From Isochrysis galbana (lineage: Eukaryota > Haptophyta > Isochrysidales > Isochrysidaceae), in contig CM030931.1 of NCBI GenBank assembly GCA_018136815.1, forward strand, positions 795,511 to 859,510: a DNA stretch of 64,000 bases. The letters are read 5' to 3'. Below are positions 1-9,452 of the stretch, in pieces. A program made the position numbers and the translations under genes. Under the pieces are notes generated by a model. It saw nothing but the letters and a program-made list of their open reading frames with translations. It made no database searches and had not been told where the DNA came from. Positions within the stretch are counted from its first letter, which is position 1; every line of letters begins with the position of its first letter.

Positions 1-49
1 AACTCCCCGCCCTCCTGAGTCTCTCCCCCCCTCGCTCCCCTTCCTTCAG

Positions 50-3000
50 GTGGGCGAGCTCGACGCAGCCATCCGCAATCGGCACAACAAGGTCCTCGAG
101 ACGGTCCTATCATCAGAGTCGGGAGCCCCCGTCTTCTGCCTCGTCTACGTGCTGCCCTTGCAGTATCACGCTGGGCCGCGCGTTGGCTCTGTCGCCGTGT
201 GCATCCTCAATGTCCACTCGTCCCTGCCACTGCTTCAGCGGCACGTCGATCAGCACCCAGGGATGCAGGAGTGCGACCTCTACACCTTCCTCCGGCTCTC
301 GCTCCTCAATCTGCTGGTGACGGACCCTTCGGCGGCACCGGCCAATCCGCAGCTCCGCAACCCGATCGTCTTCGCCTCATCGGGCTTTGGCGCAATGTGC
401 GGGTGCGCACCGCACGAGGTCCTCCACGTTAACTGCCGGTTCCTGCAGTCTAAGGCCTTCCTGGAGCTTCCGCCTGGCTCGGAGACCCGCGACGCCGACA
501 CGGCGACCCAAGAGGCTGAGCGGGCTTTCCAGATCGCCGCACAAGCGCACATGTCGCACGCACTCGACGCACAGCAGGAGTCATTGACGTTTGTCCAAAA
601 TTTCCGCAAGGATGGAACCCAGTTCGGAAATCTACTCTTCATGACACCCATCCGCGCTCGCCGCTCCCCCGATGGCTCTTCTGGTGGTGTCCTGTTCTGG
701 ATTGGAGTCCAACACCCCGTCATCGGCTCGGCTGCCCAGCGCGCCAACATGGCCGTCGGCAGCCTGGTCGAGAAGGAGATGGTTGATTTTGACTCCACGC
801 TGCGAACGACACGCCAAGCACTACAAGCGCTGCAGCTGCAGGAGCTTTACGGAGCCTTTGCTGCATCCTCACAGCTGTCGGCGGTGTCCATCTACGCCGT
901 TGATGGGGGGACCGCGCTTGACGTGCCAACCTCCATATGCCGCCTGTGCGAGCAGAAGGTGAACACACGACACCACGCTCCCTTGAAGCCAACTATCGTG
1001 CTGGAGCTCGCTCTACGCATTTGCGTTCAATGATCCCCCCTCCCCCCCGCACTCTGCCAGGTGGTTGCCTCACAACTCCATTCGCACTCGCACTACTGCA
1101 ACATCGTGATGCAATGCAAGGCGCTCGCCACATCGTGCGACGAGACGCTCACGCGCATCGCCACGAGGCTCAACGCTGTTGCCAACACGTCACATCTCTT
1201 CGGGTCTGCTGGCACGCAGGTAATACGTCGCCCAGATCGCCGAGCTACTGATGACACCGACGGATTCCACCGTCTGAACTCACGATCGAGAGCATCCCAG
1301 CGGCACATCCCCATGCATTTACATTAGCCAATGCTGCTGCTAACCACGGCTCCCCTTGCCCACCCTCTCAGGCGGCTATGCTGCTCGAGGCCCTGCGTGG
1401 CTACACCCTCGTCCTTGCGTCAATCACTGCCGGCTCCCAGGCGCTGCCTCTCCTCTCCTCGCTTCCACCGAAAATCGACGAACTCGTCTCTGCCGCGCGC
1501 GTTTCACCATCCACTGCATCCGTCTGGAACGACATCAAGGTTTGCGTTTCACCCGTCAGCAATGCTACCCAGACGGCTGCTTCCATGGCTGCGCACGCCC
1601 AAAGCACCGTTCTATGGGCTCAAAGCAGATGCTTGGCGCGGTGATTCGAAACCCCATCCCTCCTAGCCATGTGTTAATAAGCCTCGATGCCACGGGCTAA
1701 TCTAGCCTCCGCGCCCTTGCTCATAGGCTGCCGGCGCTCGCAAGTTGGCCGCCCTGCAGCATGGCATGCAATGGGTCACGGAGCTGCAGACAACCATCGT
1801 TCAGCAACCTGCTGCGGACCCGCTTGCCATCGGCCAGCCGCCTACGCTCGCCGACTTCGAGATGGTCCGCGAGATCCAGCGCGGTTCGCACGCTGCAGTG
1901 TGGCTCGTGCGCAAGCGCCAGACTAACGACGAGTTCGCAATGAAGGTCATCGACAAAAATCGTGGGAGACTTCACCGTCTCACTACGGAACGCAAGGTGG
2001 GATGCACCACCTCACCGTCATCCGTTTCTCTTAAGTTCAACTCTCCAATTCTTTCATACTCCACAATGACCTTGCCCCATTGTAACCTTTGTCGTAGGTT
2101 CTCTTCTCTTGTCAGTCAACATTTGTGGTCACCGTCTTCTTCGCATTCGAGGATGCAGACCGCCTTCATCTCGTCATGGAATGCCTTGCGTCGGATGCAA
2201 AGCATCTCCTACAAAGGCGCGGTGTCCTTGAGGAGCGGCAGGTGAGTCCCGCGCCCATCATCCTCCCAGGTGCCCGATGCTCATTGGATGTCTGCTGGGA
2301 CAACTCGGGCATTAGCGCACTGATTTGCCCCTGTTCGGTCACTTCTCAGCCCTTTCAATTCCCTTCAGGTTATCTCCTTGATGGCCGACACCTGCCTCGG
2401 GCTCGAGCACCTGCACGCTTGCGGGATCATCCACCGCGACCTCAAGCCAGAGAACATGCTCCTCACGTGTGAAGGTCGTGTAAAGCTTGCCGACTTCGGG
2501 CTCTCCCAGCTGCTCCAGGTAGGAGCAGTGTGGGGGAACCTGTGGGAGAAGTTCCCATCGGACTGCACAATGCCTACCACTCCATTGCTCGCCTATTTGA
2601 TTTTGACATCCGCGATTCCTCCTCCCGCTCTCCGCCCCGCCTTGTCCTGCACCGACCACCCACCCCAACGCGATGATCTCTGCCTTCTAGGGTGCCATCA
2701 CTGACCGCTCCGATGAGGAGGTTGCTCGCGACCCATCGATTGTGGGCACCCCGTACTACATGGCCCCCGAAGTCATTCGCGGCAAAGCGCGTGGCTACGA
2801 GGCGGCGGCCGACTGGTGGTCGTACGGTGCGATCACTTATGAGCTCCTCACCGGATTCACGCCGTTCCAGGTAATGCATGGTTCCAGATTCGACCTGCCT
2901 AAGTGGTCTCTTGCCTGCTGAGTATGCTTTAGCTAAGCCCAAGCATACCGCCTCTTGCTTAAACGTCCACCTGAGCCATGATGTTGCCAATCATTCTGCT

Positions 3001-3538
3001 GTCATTTCGCTCACAGGGCTCCAAAGTTGCCGAGATTTACCGCGCCATTCTCTCGTTGACTTTCGCCTGCCCTCCCGCTCGTTGCGCGATTTCTCCTGAG
3101 GCGGCAGATCTGATTGCGCGTACGCTTACGCCGAATCCACGGCAACGGCTTGCAGGGGGGCCGGCGATCATGGCCCATCCGTTCTTCGCAGGGGTGGACT
3201 GGGTCGTTCACTCCGCTCCGGGCGGGTCGCGCGAGGCCCGTCTGCAGCAGGCCCAAAATCAACCTACGATGCAGGCTCTCGAGGCCATGGGCCGTGCTCT
3301 ACGCGGCTCTACGCGCTCCACTCAACTCGCAATGACCGCGGGCTCCAACGCCTATCGCTCGCTGGAGAAGTACTCAGGAACTGGCTCTGCGGCTTCCGCG
3401 GCATCGACTCACCTCGAGCTCGGGACCGTCCTCTCGTCTCTGAATCCGGAGGACCATGATGCGCATCTCGACAATCTAAGCGCACTGAACGACAAGGTGG
3501 TCTCGCTCAGCCAGCCGTACCCGGGACGAGTTCGCTGA
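50..3538 (+). CDS. LOV-domain serine/threonine kinase (AGC-like), 3' part, 8 exons
   Basis: Exons: 50-958, 1061-1219, 1372-1539, 1727-1996, 2098-2241, 2369-2518, 2691-2870, 3017-3538 (stop). All join in phase 0, giving 833 codons. The first exon starts right after an acceptor AG at 48-49, so the 5' end lies outside the window. Residues about 100-230 form a LOV domain: the flavin-adduct cysteine sits in NCRFLQ, followed by [13 protein letters not shown] and the flavin-contacting Gln in IGVQ. After a linker of about 220 residues comes a protein kinase with the ATP lysine in [25 protein letters not shown] and DWWSYG. The sequence style resembles AGC kinases such as phototropin or MAST. It should be a blue-light-regulated kinase. 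The glycine loop is degenerate (QRGSHAAV instead of GxGxxG). Whether a second LOV domain lies upstream cannot be seen. Confidence 0.85.
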
Positions 3539-5114
3539 GGCCACAAGGCTGCTCACCACCCACCTTCCACGATGAAACCGGCAGTGGGCGTCAGGCTAGA
3601 GCGCGCTTAAGCACTCAGCCCCGTTCCTGCAAGCCTCGACGGCACGTCTTCTGAATCAGAGTATGCCACTCGATGTGAAAGATGCGGGGTGGCAACTGTG
3701 GGTTTGTTGTCAATACTCGCTTGCTTCTTCATTAACGTTTGCGACGATCGATCCTTTATCCCCCCCTCTCGCATTGTGGTCACCTGCGCCACCGAGGCCG
3801 AAGTCTGATTCCGATCTCCATGTTCCCCTGCATGCAACCTGCATGCCTTGCCCCTAGTGCCCACCTACATGCCATCGCCGTAGCTCCGACCCCGGACGGC
3901 GGTGTCAGCTCGCAGCCGATGGATCAGCGATTGATGCGGCGCGTCAATAGGTTTACGTCCGCTGCGTAGTGTCAAAGACAAATCTCCAGTACCAACACTT
4001 CCGCGCCGCCGGTTTCATGCTCTAATGCCACCGGCTGGAGCCAGCGCTCCGGGGCCTCCCATGTCATTGTTCAAATCTTTGTCAAGGCCACTCTTGTGAC
4101 CTCATTGTGAAAGTGATGTTTCCCCTTTTCCACCTTTTCATCCGCCATCATGCTAGCGACGCGCCATTCACTGTCTAGATCCCCACGCGGCGGCCACACT
4201 TACTCCCGAAGCGATGCCAATCTGCTCGCCGCCTCAATCGGCTGCCACATCAGAGTGACCATGAGGTCTGACTGACCTAGACCGGCCATACCGAAATCTT
4301 GCAGTCGCCATTGAGATCGGATTTGCCCCGCTCACGCTGCCCGTCGAGAGAAGTGCGGAAATCAGGCGAGGTCACCCATTTCTTCGATGTCTACCTTCGG
4401 AGGGGCACGAGCGAGATCAAACAAAAGCTCCATCGCGTCAAATGTCCATAGTGAATGGCGATATCCAGCGGTGGCAAGAGTAGTAATGCAGTGAAATTTG
4501 GGCTGATGGGCCCCTTCGTGTTTGTGCTGTTTTATGACGGGGTAGAAGGGCGAGCCCGCTCGTTCACCAGGCTGCTACTGCGTCGGCTTTCTCATGGTGC
4601 GCGTCCTCAGCATCCGCATGAGTAGGCCGCTGACCAAGATTGTACATACTATTGTGGCGCCACGCCCGGGCGCATGCATATTTGCTGCCGCGGCGCACGT
4701 GCACAAGTATGCGCATGCCCTCTTTCTTGCCACTCTCTACTCCGTCTGTGCTACCACCCGATGCATGCTGCGCCTGCCACGATAGACTGTGCGCGATGTG
4801 CTCAATAATAATATACTAGCTACCTCCGACCTCAAAAGCCCGTACATGTATGCTGAAAATTTTTACTCTTCACTCATTAATATTCTCGGCCCGCGCGCGC
4901 AGCCTTGGGCTCACTACTCGCTATCGAAAGGCCACTTCTTCAAGAACTTCTCTTACACGCACGCATTCAATGGACCCCCACGTCCCCGGCCCATTCGCCC
5001 GCCATCAGGCGGCTCCCCTTGAGAGGCGAAGCACCTTTGTTTGGAGGTGGCTGCATGTCGCGGTTGCTTTGAAGGTAGGCTGCGTTTAAGTGACTCATCC
5101 AAACGCAATTCCCC
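3539..5114. other. intergenic, no gene seen
   Basis: About 1.6 kb without a convincing coding frame or recognisable repeat. Short ORFs around 3663-3969 and 4594-5022 have no domain, no splice support and no coding-like codon use. The first few hundred bases are presumably the 3' UTR of the kinase gene. Confidence 0.4.
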
Positions 5115-5134
5115 AACTAAGTTTATACTTGGTT
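5115..5134 (+). repeat. short palindromic signature shared with retroposon family D
   Basis: AACTAAGTTTATACTTGGTT occurs here and at 34074, and as its near reverse complement at the end of the 62.3-62.9 kb element. It is an imperfect inverted repeat around a TTTATA core. At the other two sites it is one extremity of a longer repeat; here the sequence after it differs, so this may be a chimeric or decayed copy. Confidence 0.5.
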
Positions 5135-5181
5135 GCGATGGAGGGCGCCGCCGCGACTCCCCTCTCCTTCGAGCCCCCCGC

Positions 5182-5250
5182 CCTTCCTCCTGCCCTTCCT
5201 CCTGCCCTTCCTCCTGCCCTTCCTCCTGCCCTTCCTCCTGCCCTTCCTCA
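5182..5250 (+). repeat. 12-bp tandem repeat, about six units
   Basis: The unit CTTCCTCCTGCC is repeated about six times without interruption. As 12 is divisible by 3, it stays open in all frames and encodes PALP- or SSCP-type repeats. It lies just upstream of the ORF at 5293 and may be in its leader or its N-terminus. Confidence 0.85.
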
Positions 5251-5292
5251 CCTACTACCCAACGTTGTCTTCTTCCTTGCTCGTCCATCGAA

Positions 5293-5724
5293 ATGCTCAT
5301 GCAGACACCGGTCACCACGAGCGCTGCATCGCCAGGCGCTCACTCCAACCATTTTCAACTCGAAGAGCGCTCCCAGACTTCCACCAAGCGGAAATGCACC
5401 CAGGAGGGAACCGACTCCAGTGTCGAGCCCGCGGTCAAGCGAACTCTCACGCCGTACACCCAGAGTGCACACACCGTCGCTCTCGACGTTCTCATCAAGA
5501 GCGCCATCCTACTCGATGACCCTGACCATGACATGGAACTGGTGTTCGAGGCCAAAAAGCAGGAATTGCTCCAACGTTTCCCCATGGCTCACCCCAGCCA
5601 GGGTACAGCGGTTCCTCTCGCTCATCCAGAAAGCACCCCCCCACTCTTGTCCAATCTTCTACCAACTGCAATTCATCGTCGCAGCAGTCGAATGCCAGCC
5701 AGATGTGCGCTTTCACTCAAGTAG
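5293..5724 (+). CDS. hypothetical ORF, unrecognised
   Basis: The frame from the ATG at 5293 (open upstream to 5041 through the 12-bp repeat) has coding-like third positions up to about 5600. It encodes a Ser/Thr-rich stretch, a basic patch (VKRTLTPYTQ) and a hydrophilic segment with LDVLIKSAILLDDPDHDMEL. Beyond about 5603 coding character shifts to another frame that runs to 5947, so either an intron or a frameshift is likely. A GGTACAG near 5602 could be a donor. No family is recognised. Confidence 0.3.
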   Translation: MLMQTPVTTSAASPGAHSNHFQLEERSQTSTKRKCTQEGTDSSVEPAVKRTLTPYTQSAHTVALDVLIKSAILLDDPDHDMELVFEAKKQELLQRFPMAHPSQGTAVPLAHPESTPPLLSNLLPTAIHRRSSRMPARCALSLK

Positions 5725-6211
5725 CCTCCCGCTGCTCATGGAAGCTATTCTGATGGTCATGCTTTCCAATATACTCGGCAACTGCCCCCCCTCGTCTCGC
5801 TTGCGCCCCATGTGGCATTGGACTGGGCAATCGTCGAAAGTGAACATATTGAGCGTCGGCCTTCCTGAACAGGAGAGCATTGCAAGCCTCTTCCGACAGC
5901 TGGGCGTAGACCTCGTCGAAGAGAAGCCGCCCTGGGCAAGGGACTGAAGTGCGCGGCGGTGAGCATTTCTTTCTATTTTTGGCACAGCGTGACCATGCGT
6001 GCCCGTAGCATCTTGTTTCTCTAGAAGTGTGAGGTATCACCAGGTAGAAATGCCTGAATAATTCCTCCAATGAGTATTATTAGCACAAATATGAGCACAA
6101 AGCTAATCATGATACCCATGGGTACAATGCCGAATACCCAATTTTACTACAGAATGTGTTATTTTACGGTGTGTGCGAAAAGTTTTTTACCCGTGACATG
6201 GCAACACTACG

Positions 6212-6472
6212 ATGGATATCAGGGCGCGTGGAGCAATCACGTCCGCTGTAAATTCTCTACTACCTATCACCGGTGGTAGACCAAGAGCTGACTTGAACCA
6301 GATGTTGGACAGGATGTGTCATATTTTGTGGACTGGAGCGCCATGGAGGTCGCTGGGATCGGGATACAGCACGGTGCATGGCACGTTCATGAAATGGAGC
6401 AGAATAGGTGTATTTGAGACCGCATACCTCGCATCTCTTGCATCCTCAGCGTTCAATGGATCGATGGTGTGA
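6212..6472 (+). pseudogene. IS5-like transposase, N-terminal domain remnant
   Basis: The 86-codon frame matches the N-terminal domain of IS5/IS427-type transposases: LLPITGGRPRADLNQML, then ILWTGAPWRSLG, then a KWSRIGVFE block (family pattern GRPRxD...LRTGxPWRxLP...W.xxGVWE). The DDE catalytic part that should follow is absent; the frame stops at 6472 after about 15 unrelated residues. The next coding-like sequence, in another frame, is the C-terminus of a different protein. No terminal inverted repeats were found. Related IS5-like elements occur in eukaryotes (ISL2EU, PIF/Harbinger relatives) as well as bacteria, so this is a plausible eukaryotic transposon fossil. Confidence 0.7.
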
Positions 6473-6485
6473 AACCCGGAAGGCG

Positions 6486-6965
6486 ATGAGTGCGCTGGCT
6501 CGCATAGCGGACCGAGTATGGGGGATCAAGAAGAGGAAGGAGGGTGAGCCTCGCGTGCCGAACAACGAAAAGAAGAGAACTATCGTGCTGATAGGAGATG
6601 GGTCATTCGCGGACACTTTCCCAAAGAAAAAGTTTGTGCGCGCACTCGCGTCGCGCGGGTTGACGATTGTGCTCGACGAGTACAACACTTCTTCGATGTG
6701 TCCCTGCGGGGAATCCAAACTGCAGGACACTGCGGCGATCTTTCAGGTCGCATCTGATGACGCTCCACGTCGCCCTCGGTGCCACAAAGCAGCCGAGCAC
6801 GAAGGACCATGTCACGTGATGTCTACCTTTCTTCTGAACCAGCTCGATACCGACCGTGATGAACTAGCTTGCATGCAAATGCTGCTTGCTGGGTATGAAG
6901 GGTTGTGTCACGGAACTAGACCGAAGTGTCTGTGCTCAGGCGCATGGAGGAAGGGGCGTCTGTAG
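6486..6965 (+). pseudogene. Fanzor/TnpB-type RNA-guided nuclease, C-terminal fragment
   Basis: From the Met at 6486 the frame runs 159 codons. It carries the end signature of TnpB and Fanzor proteins: IVLIGDGSF, then IVLDEYNTSSMCPCG (family: vDEyrTSk.Cs.Cg, first half of the zinc ribbon), then a second Cys/His group (RCHKAAEHEGPC), then TDRDELACMQMLLAGYEG, which matches the RuvC-III motif (RDvNAa.NI). It ends in a GTRPK tail typical of the family. RuvC-I and RuvC-II, and the guide-binding N-terminus, are missing, so it cannot be active. The first zinc pair is CxC rather than CxxC. Fanzors are known passengers of several eukaryotic transposon classes; here the neighbour is IS5-like. Confidence 0.65.
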
Positions 6966-7097
6966 TGAAATGGTGTTTTGTGTCCGCTTAGCGTTTTCGT
7001 ACATAACGTTAATACAACACGGCGCGAATAGCGCGGGGTGGTGGAGAGACGCCTGGGAAGAGGACTCTGGAGTTTCCCCCTCCCGCGGTATGCACAC

Positions 7098-7550
7098 GCC
7101 TTAGGGGTACGCATAGGGAAAAAGTTGACATGCGCACGCACGGCGCCCCCGCGGGGGGGGCCGATGCACATCGCGCCGTGCCCACGCACGGCGTGCACAA
7201 TGTGATTGCAAGTCATCACACGTGCTGCGCAACGAAACATCTCTTATATGGCTACTTTACGTAAATGTGGGCCTTAGGGGTACGCATAGGGAAAAAGTTG
7301 ACATGCGCACGCACGGCGCCCCCGCGGGGGGGGCCGATGCACATCGCGCCGTGCCCACGCACGGCGTGCACAATGTGATTGCAAGTCATCACACGTGCTG
7401 CGCAACGAAACATCTCTTATAGGCTACTTTACGTAAACGTGAGCCTTAGGTACGCATAGAGAAAAAGTTTGGAATGCGCACGCACGGCGTCTCCGCGGGG
7501 GGACCGATGCACATCGCGCCGTGCCCATAATTACAAGTAATCACAGGTGC
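7098..7550 (+). repeat. 173-bp tandem repeat, two full and one partial unit
   Basis: Units begin with TTAGG(GG)TACGCATAG at 7101, 7274 and 7446, giving periods of 173 and 172 bp. The first two are nearly identical; the third is diverged and breaks off about 7545. Each unit holds clustered inverted motifs (GCACGGCGC and GCGCCGTGC, plus ACGCACGGCG) that could fold into a GC-rich stem. No coding potential is evident. Confidence 0.9.
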
Positions 7551-7740
7551 CATGGGCAAATAATGTAGTTGTCCACACAGGGGAAAATCGCCGACACGGC
7601 GCCCCCGGGGGGGGGGGGGGAGGACACGCGCCGCGGGAAAGCAGGGAAAATAAGTTGAGTCTGCATTTAATTTTAAAATAACGCTCTATATACAACTGTG
7701 GACATTCGATCGCTCAATTCGACTGATGTCCCACAATTGA

Positions 7741-8449
7741 CGGAACGACACCTTAGGAGCTTCCAAAGTTCCAAAGGACCTCTGAGAGCAGGCCATGGCG
7801 CACCGCATGGCGACGCGCCGCGGGGAGAGCGCTGGGTGAGAGTGGAGAGAGGGAGAGGGGGGGTTTGCAACCCCCCCCCCCCATGGAGTGCGGTGAGAAA
7901 CGGGCCCCGTTTGCGTTAGCAAACGGGCGGAGAGGGGAGGCTGGCGACAGGAGGGAGATGGGAAGGGAGTGTGGCTCAAGACGTCTTGGGATACCCTCGT
8001 GGCAGGTATCTCGGGGCGCAGTCACTTATTTCTCGAGGACTGCTCGCGGCGCGAGCTGTTAAGGCCGTTCTTCTTCACGACGGGAGGTTCTTCCCCCCCC
8101 CCCCCCGGTGCTTTTTCCAGGTGAGTCGCCCGACGTCCCGACGTAGGTCGGTCCGCCTCACTGGGGTTTCCCTCATTGTTACTTGTGGGGAGTTAGAATG
8201 GGAGCGGGGGGTTTGCGAGGGGGGAGGTTTGAAGGGATGCATATGTGGTATGTGTCTATGGCCCACCAGCACACGTCAATGTCGGCAAGGTGTACGGGCG
8301 TACGGGCAAGTGCGCTGAGGGGTGTCGTGATAGTACCAGGGGCTAGTGGGAGTAGTAGTACTCACGCTCAGATGTTTTATTATTAATTATATGTTTTACG
8401 ATAGTGGCCCATTCACACTGAGCCATAGCGGGAAATCTCGATAGTATTA
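7741..8449 (+). mobile_element. retroposon family A, 5'-truncated copy
   Basis: From about 7762 to 8390 this is homologous, with scattered changes, to 15095-15683. Shared blocks include the GTTTGCGTTAGCAAACGGGC hairpin, a poly-C tract, and a 3' end of CTAGTGGGAGTAGT...CGCTCAG...TTTTATTATTA. The left part present in the 15-kb copy is missing here, as expected from incomplete reverse transcription. CCCACAATTGA occurs at 7730-7740 and 8450-8460 and may be the target duplication, although about 60 bp of other sequence separate the tail from the right copy. Confidence 0.6.
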
Positions 8450-8600
8450 CCCACAATTGATCAGGAGGCACAATATTGGGGTGCAGGCGCTCCAGTCCAA
8501 CATCGCTTCGTTGCCAACACCTCCGGCTGTGAAAAAAATAGTGAAATTCACACTGCGATATCACCATACATCTTGGCAAAGTGCAATGCGGTGGTTGTCT

Positions 8601-9452
8601 CTAAACTCCCCAACCGTCTTGTTCTCGTTGATTTGGTGGATTCCTCTCCATGCGACTTTCTCCATCTGCTGAATACCTGAGCTTGGCCCGACGATTCTCA
8701 TCAGCAAGCATGTCGGCAACGATTGGTTTACCCACGCTCTCGTGTGCCAGAGCGACGGCGTTTCCGATCTCAGGCCACAGCGCATCCCTGCGATAAACTT
8801 CCCAGTCTCCTGGATACGCGCGCCGTACAGCGACGGTATCGCCGGCTGCAGGTCCCTCTGCAACCGCATAGAAAAAGGCTTCGAAAAAGTCGGCCATGAA
8901 CATGGGCCGGACTGGTCGCATCGGGCGCGGAGAGAGTACTAGAGCCTCGAGATCCGCATTGAGCATGATGACTGGCCTCTCGTTGGCTCTGAGAAGCAGA
9001 GTCTGCACTGATTCGAGCACGTATGCATCAGGCTCGTCCTCCGGTCTGCGGAGACCAAGCTCCGCTCTGTTGCAAGGTGCGATGAGAACGAGCACATCCT
9101 CCTCTTCATCCAACGTGTCAAAGCCAAAGACCGAACAGCTCACATCTATTGTCGCAGAACTGGGATCCCCAACCGCGTCCGGGACGTCGCGCATGCATGC
9201 TCTCCATGCGGCAAGCATTGCACGGGGCACGAACACTCGGCAAGCAGTCCCATTGGCCTCGAGCTGCGAGACTAACTCCCTCGCAGTGGGCAGGAGAGGG
9301 GGTGTAGGCAGTGTGAGCTGCAGGCGCGAGCGGCCGCTCTCAAGCGCAGCCAGCGCGGCGTGTGTCGCCTGTGCCGCCGTCTCCGCCACTCCAACGGGCA
9401 GCGGCATCACCATCGAGGCGAGGCAGAGCGAAGGGAGCAGCGCAGGCAGCAT
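8601..9452 (-). CDS. DUF1995 family protein
   Basis: Single open exon of 284 codons from the Met at 9452; the frame is open further upstream but only through low-complexity CT-rich sequence. The start gives a short hydrophobic leader (MLPALLPSLCLASM) that could be a signal or plastid-targeting sequence. The body matches DUF1995: helical LPVGVAETAAQATHAALAAL, then VLVLIAPCNR, then a RPVIMLNADLEAL block, and near the end FFEAFFYAV...VRRAYPGDWEVYRR. Proteins of this family occur in plastid-bearing organisms; their biochemical function is not established. The upstream 400 bp are GA-rich. Confidence 0.65.
   Translation of the reverse strand: MLPALLPSLCLASMVMPLPVGVAETAAQATHAALAALESGRSRLQLTLPTPPLLPTARELVSQLEANGTACRVFVPRAMLAAWRACMRDVPDAVGDPSSATIDVSCSVFGFDTLDEEEDVLVLIAPCNRAELGLRRPEDEPDAYVLESVQTLLLRANERPVIMLNADLEALVLSPRPMRPVRPMFMADFFEAFFYAVAEGPAAGDTVAVRRAYPGDWEVYRRDALWPEIGNAVALAHESVGKPIVADMLADENRRAKLRYSADGESRMERNPPNQREQDGWGV

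Noticed and set aside
6212-6965. Bacterial contamination as the source of the IS5-like and TnpB-like sequences
   Set aside because: Flanked on both sides by the same repeat-rich eukaryotic DNA, with decayed frames; Fanzor-type sequence features fit a eukaryotic origin.
7098-7550. CRISPR-like array
   Set aside because: Units are long and contiguous without unique spacers, in a eukaryotic context.
7730-8460. 11-bp direct repeat CCCACAATTGA as certain target duplication of retroposon A copy 1
   Set aside because: About 60 bp of unexplained sequence lies between the tail and the right copy, so it is noted only as possible.
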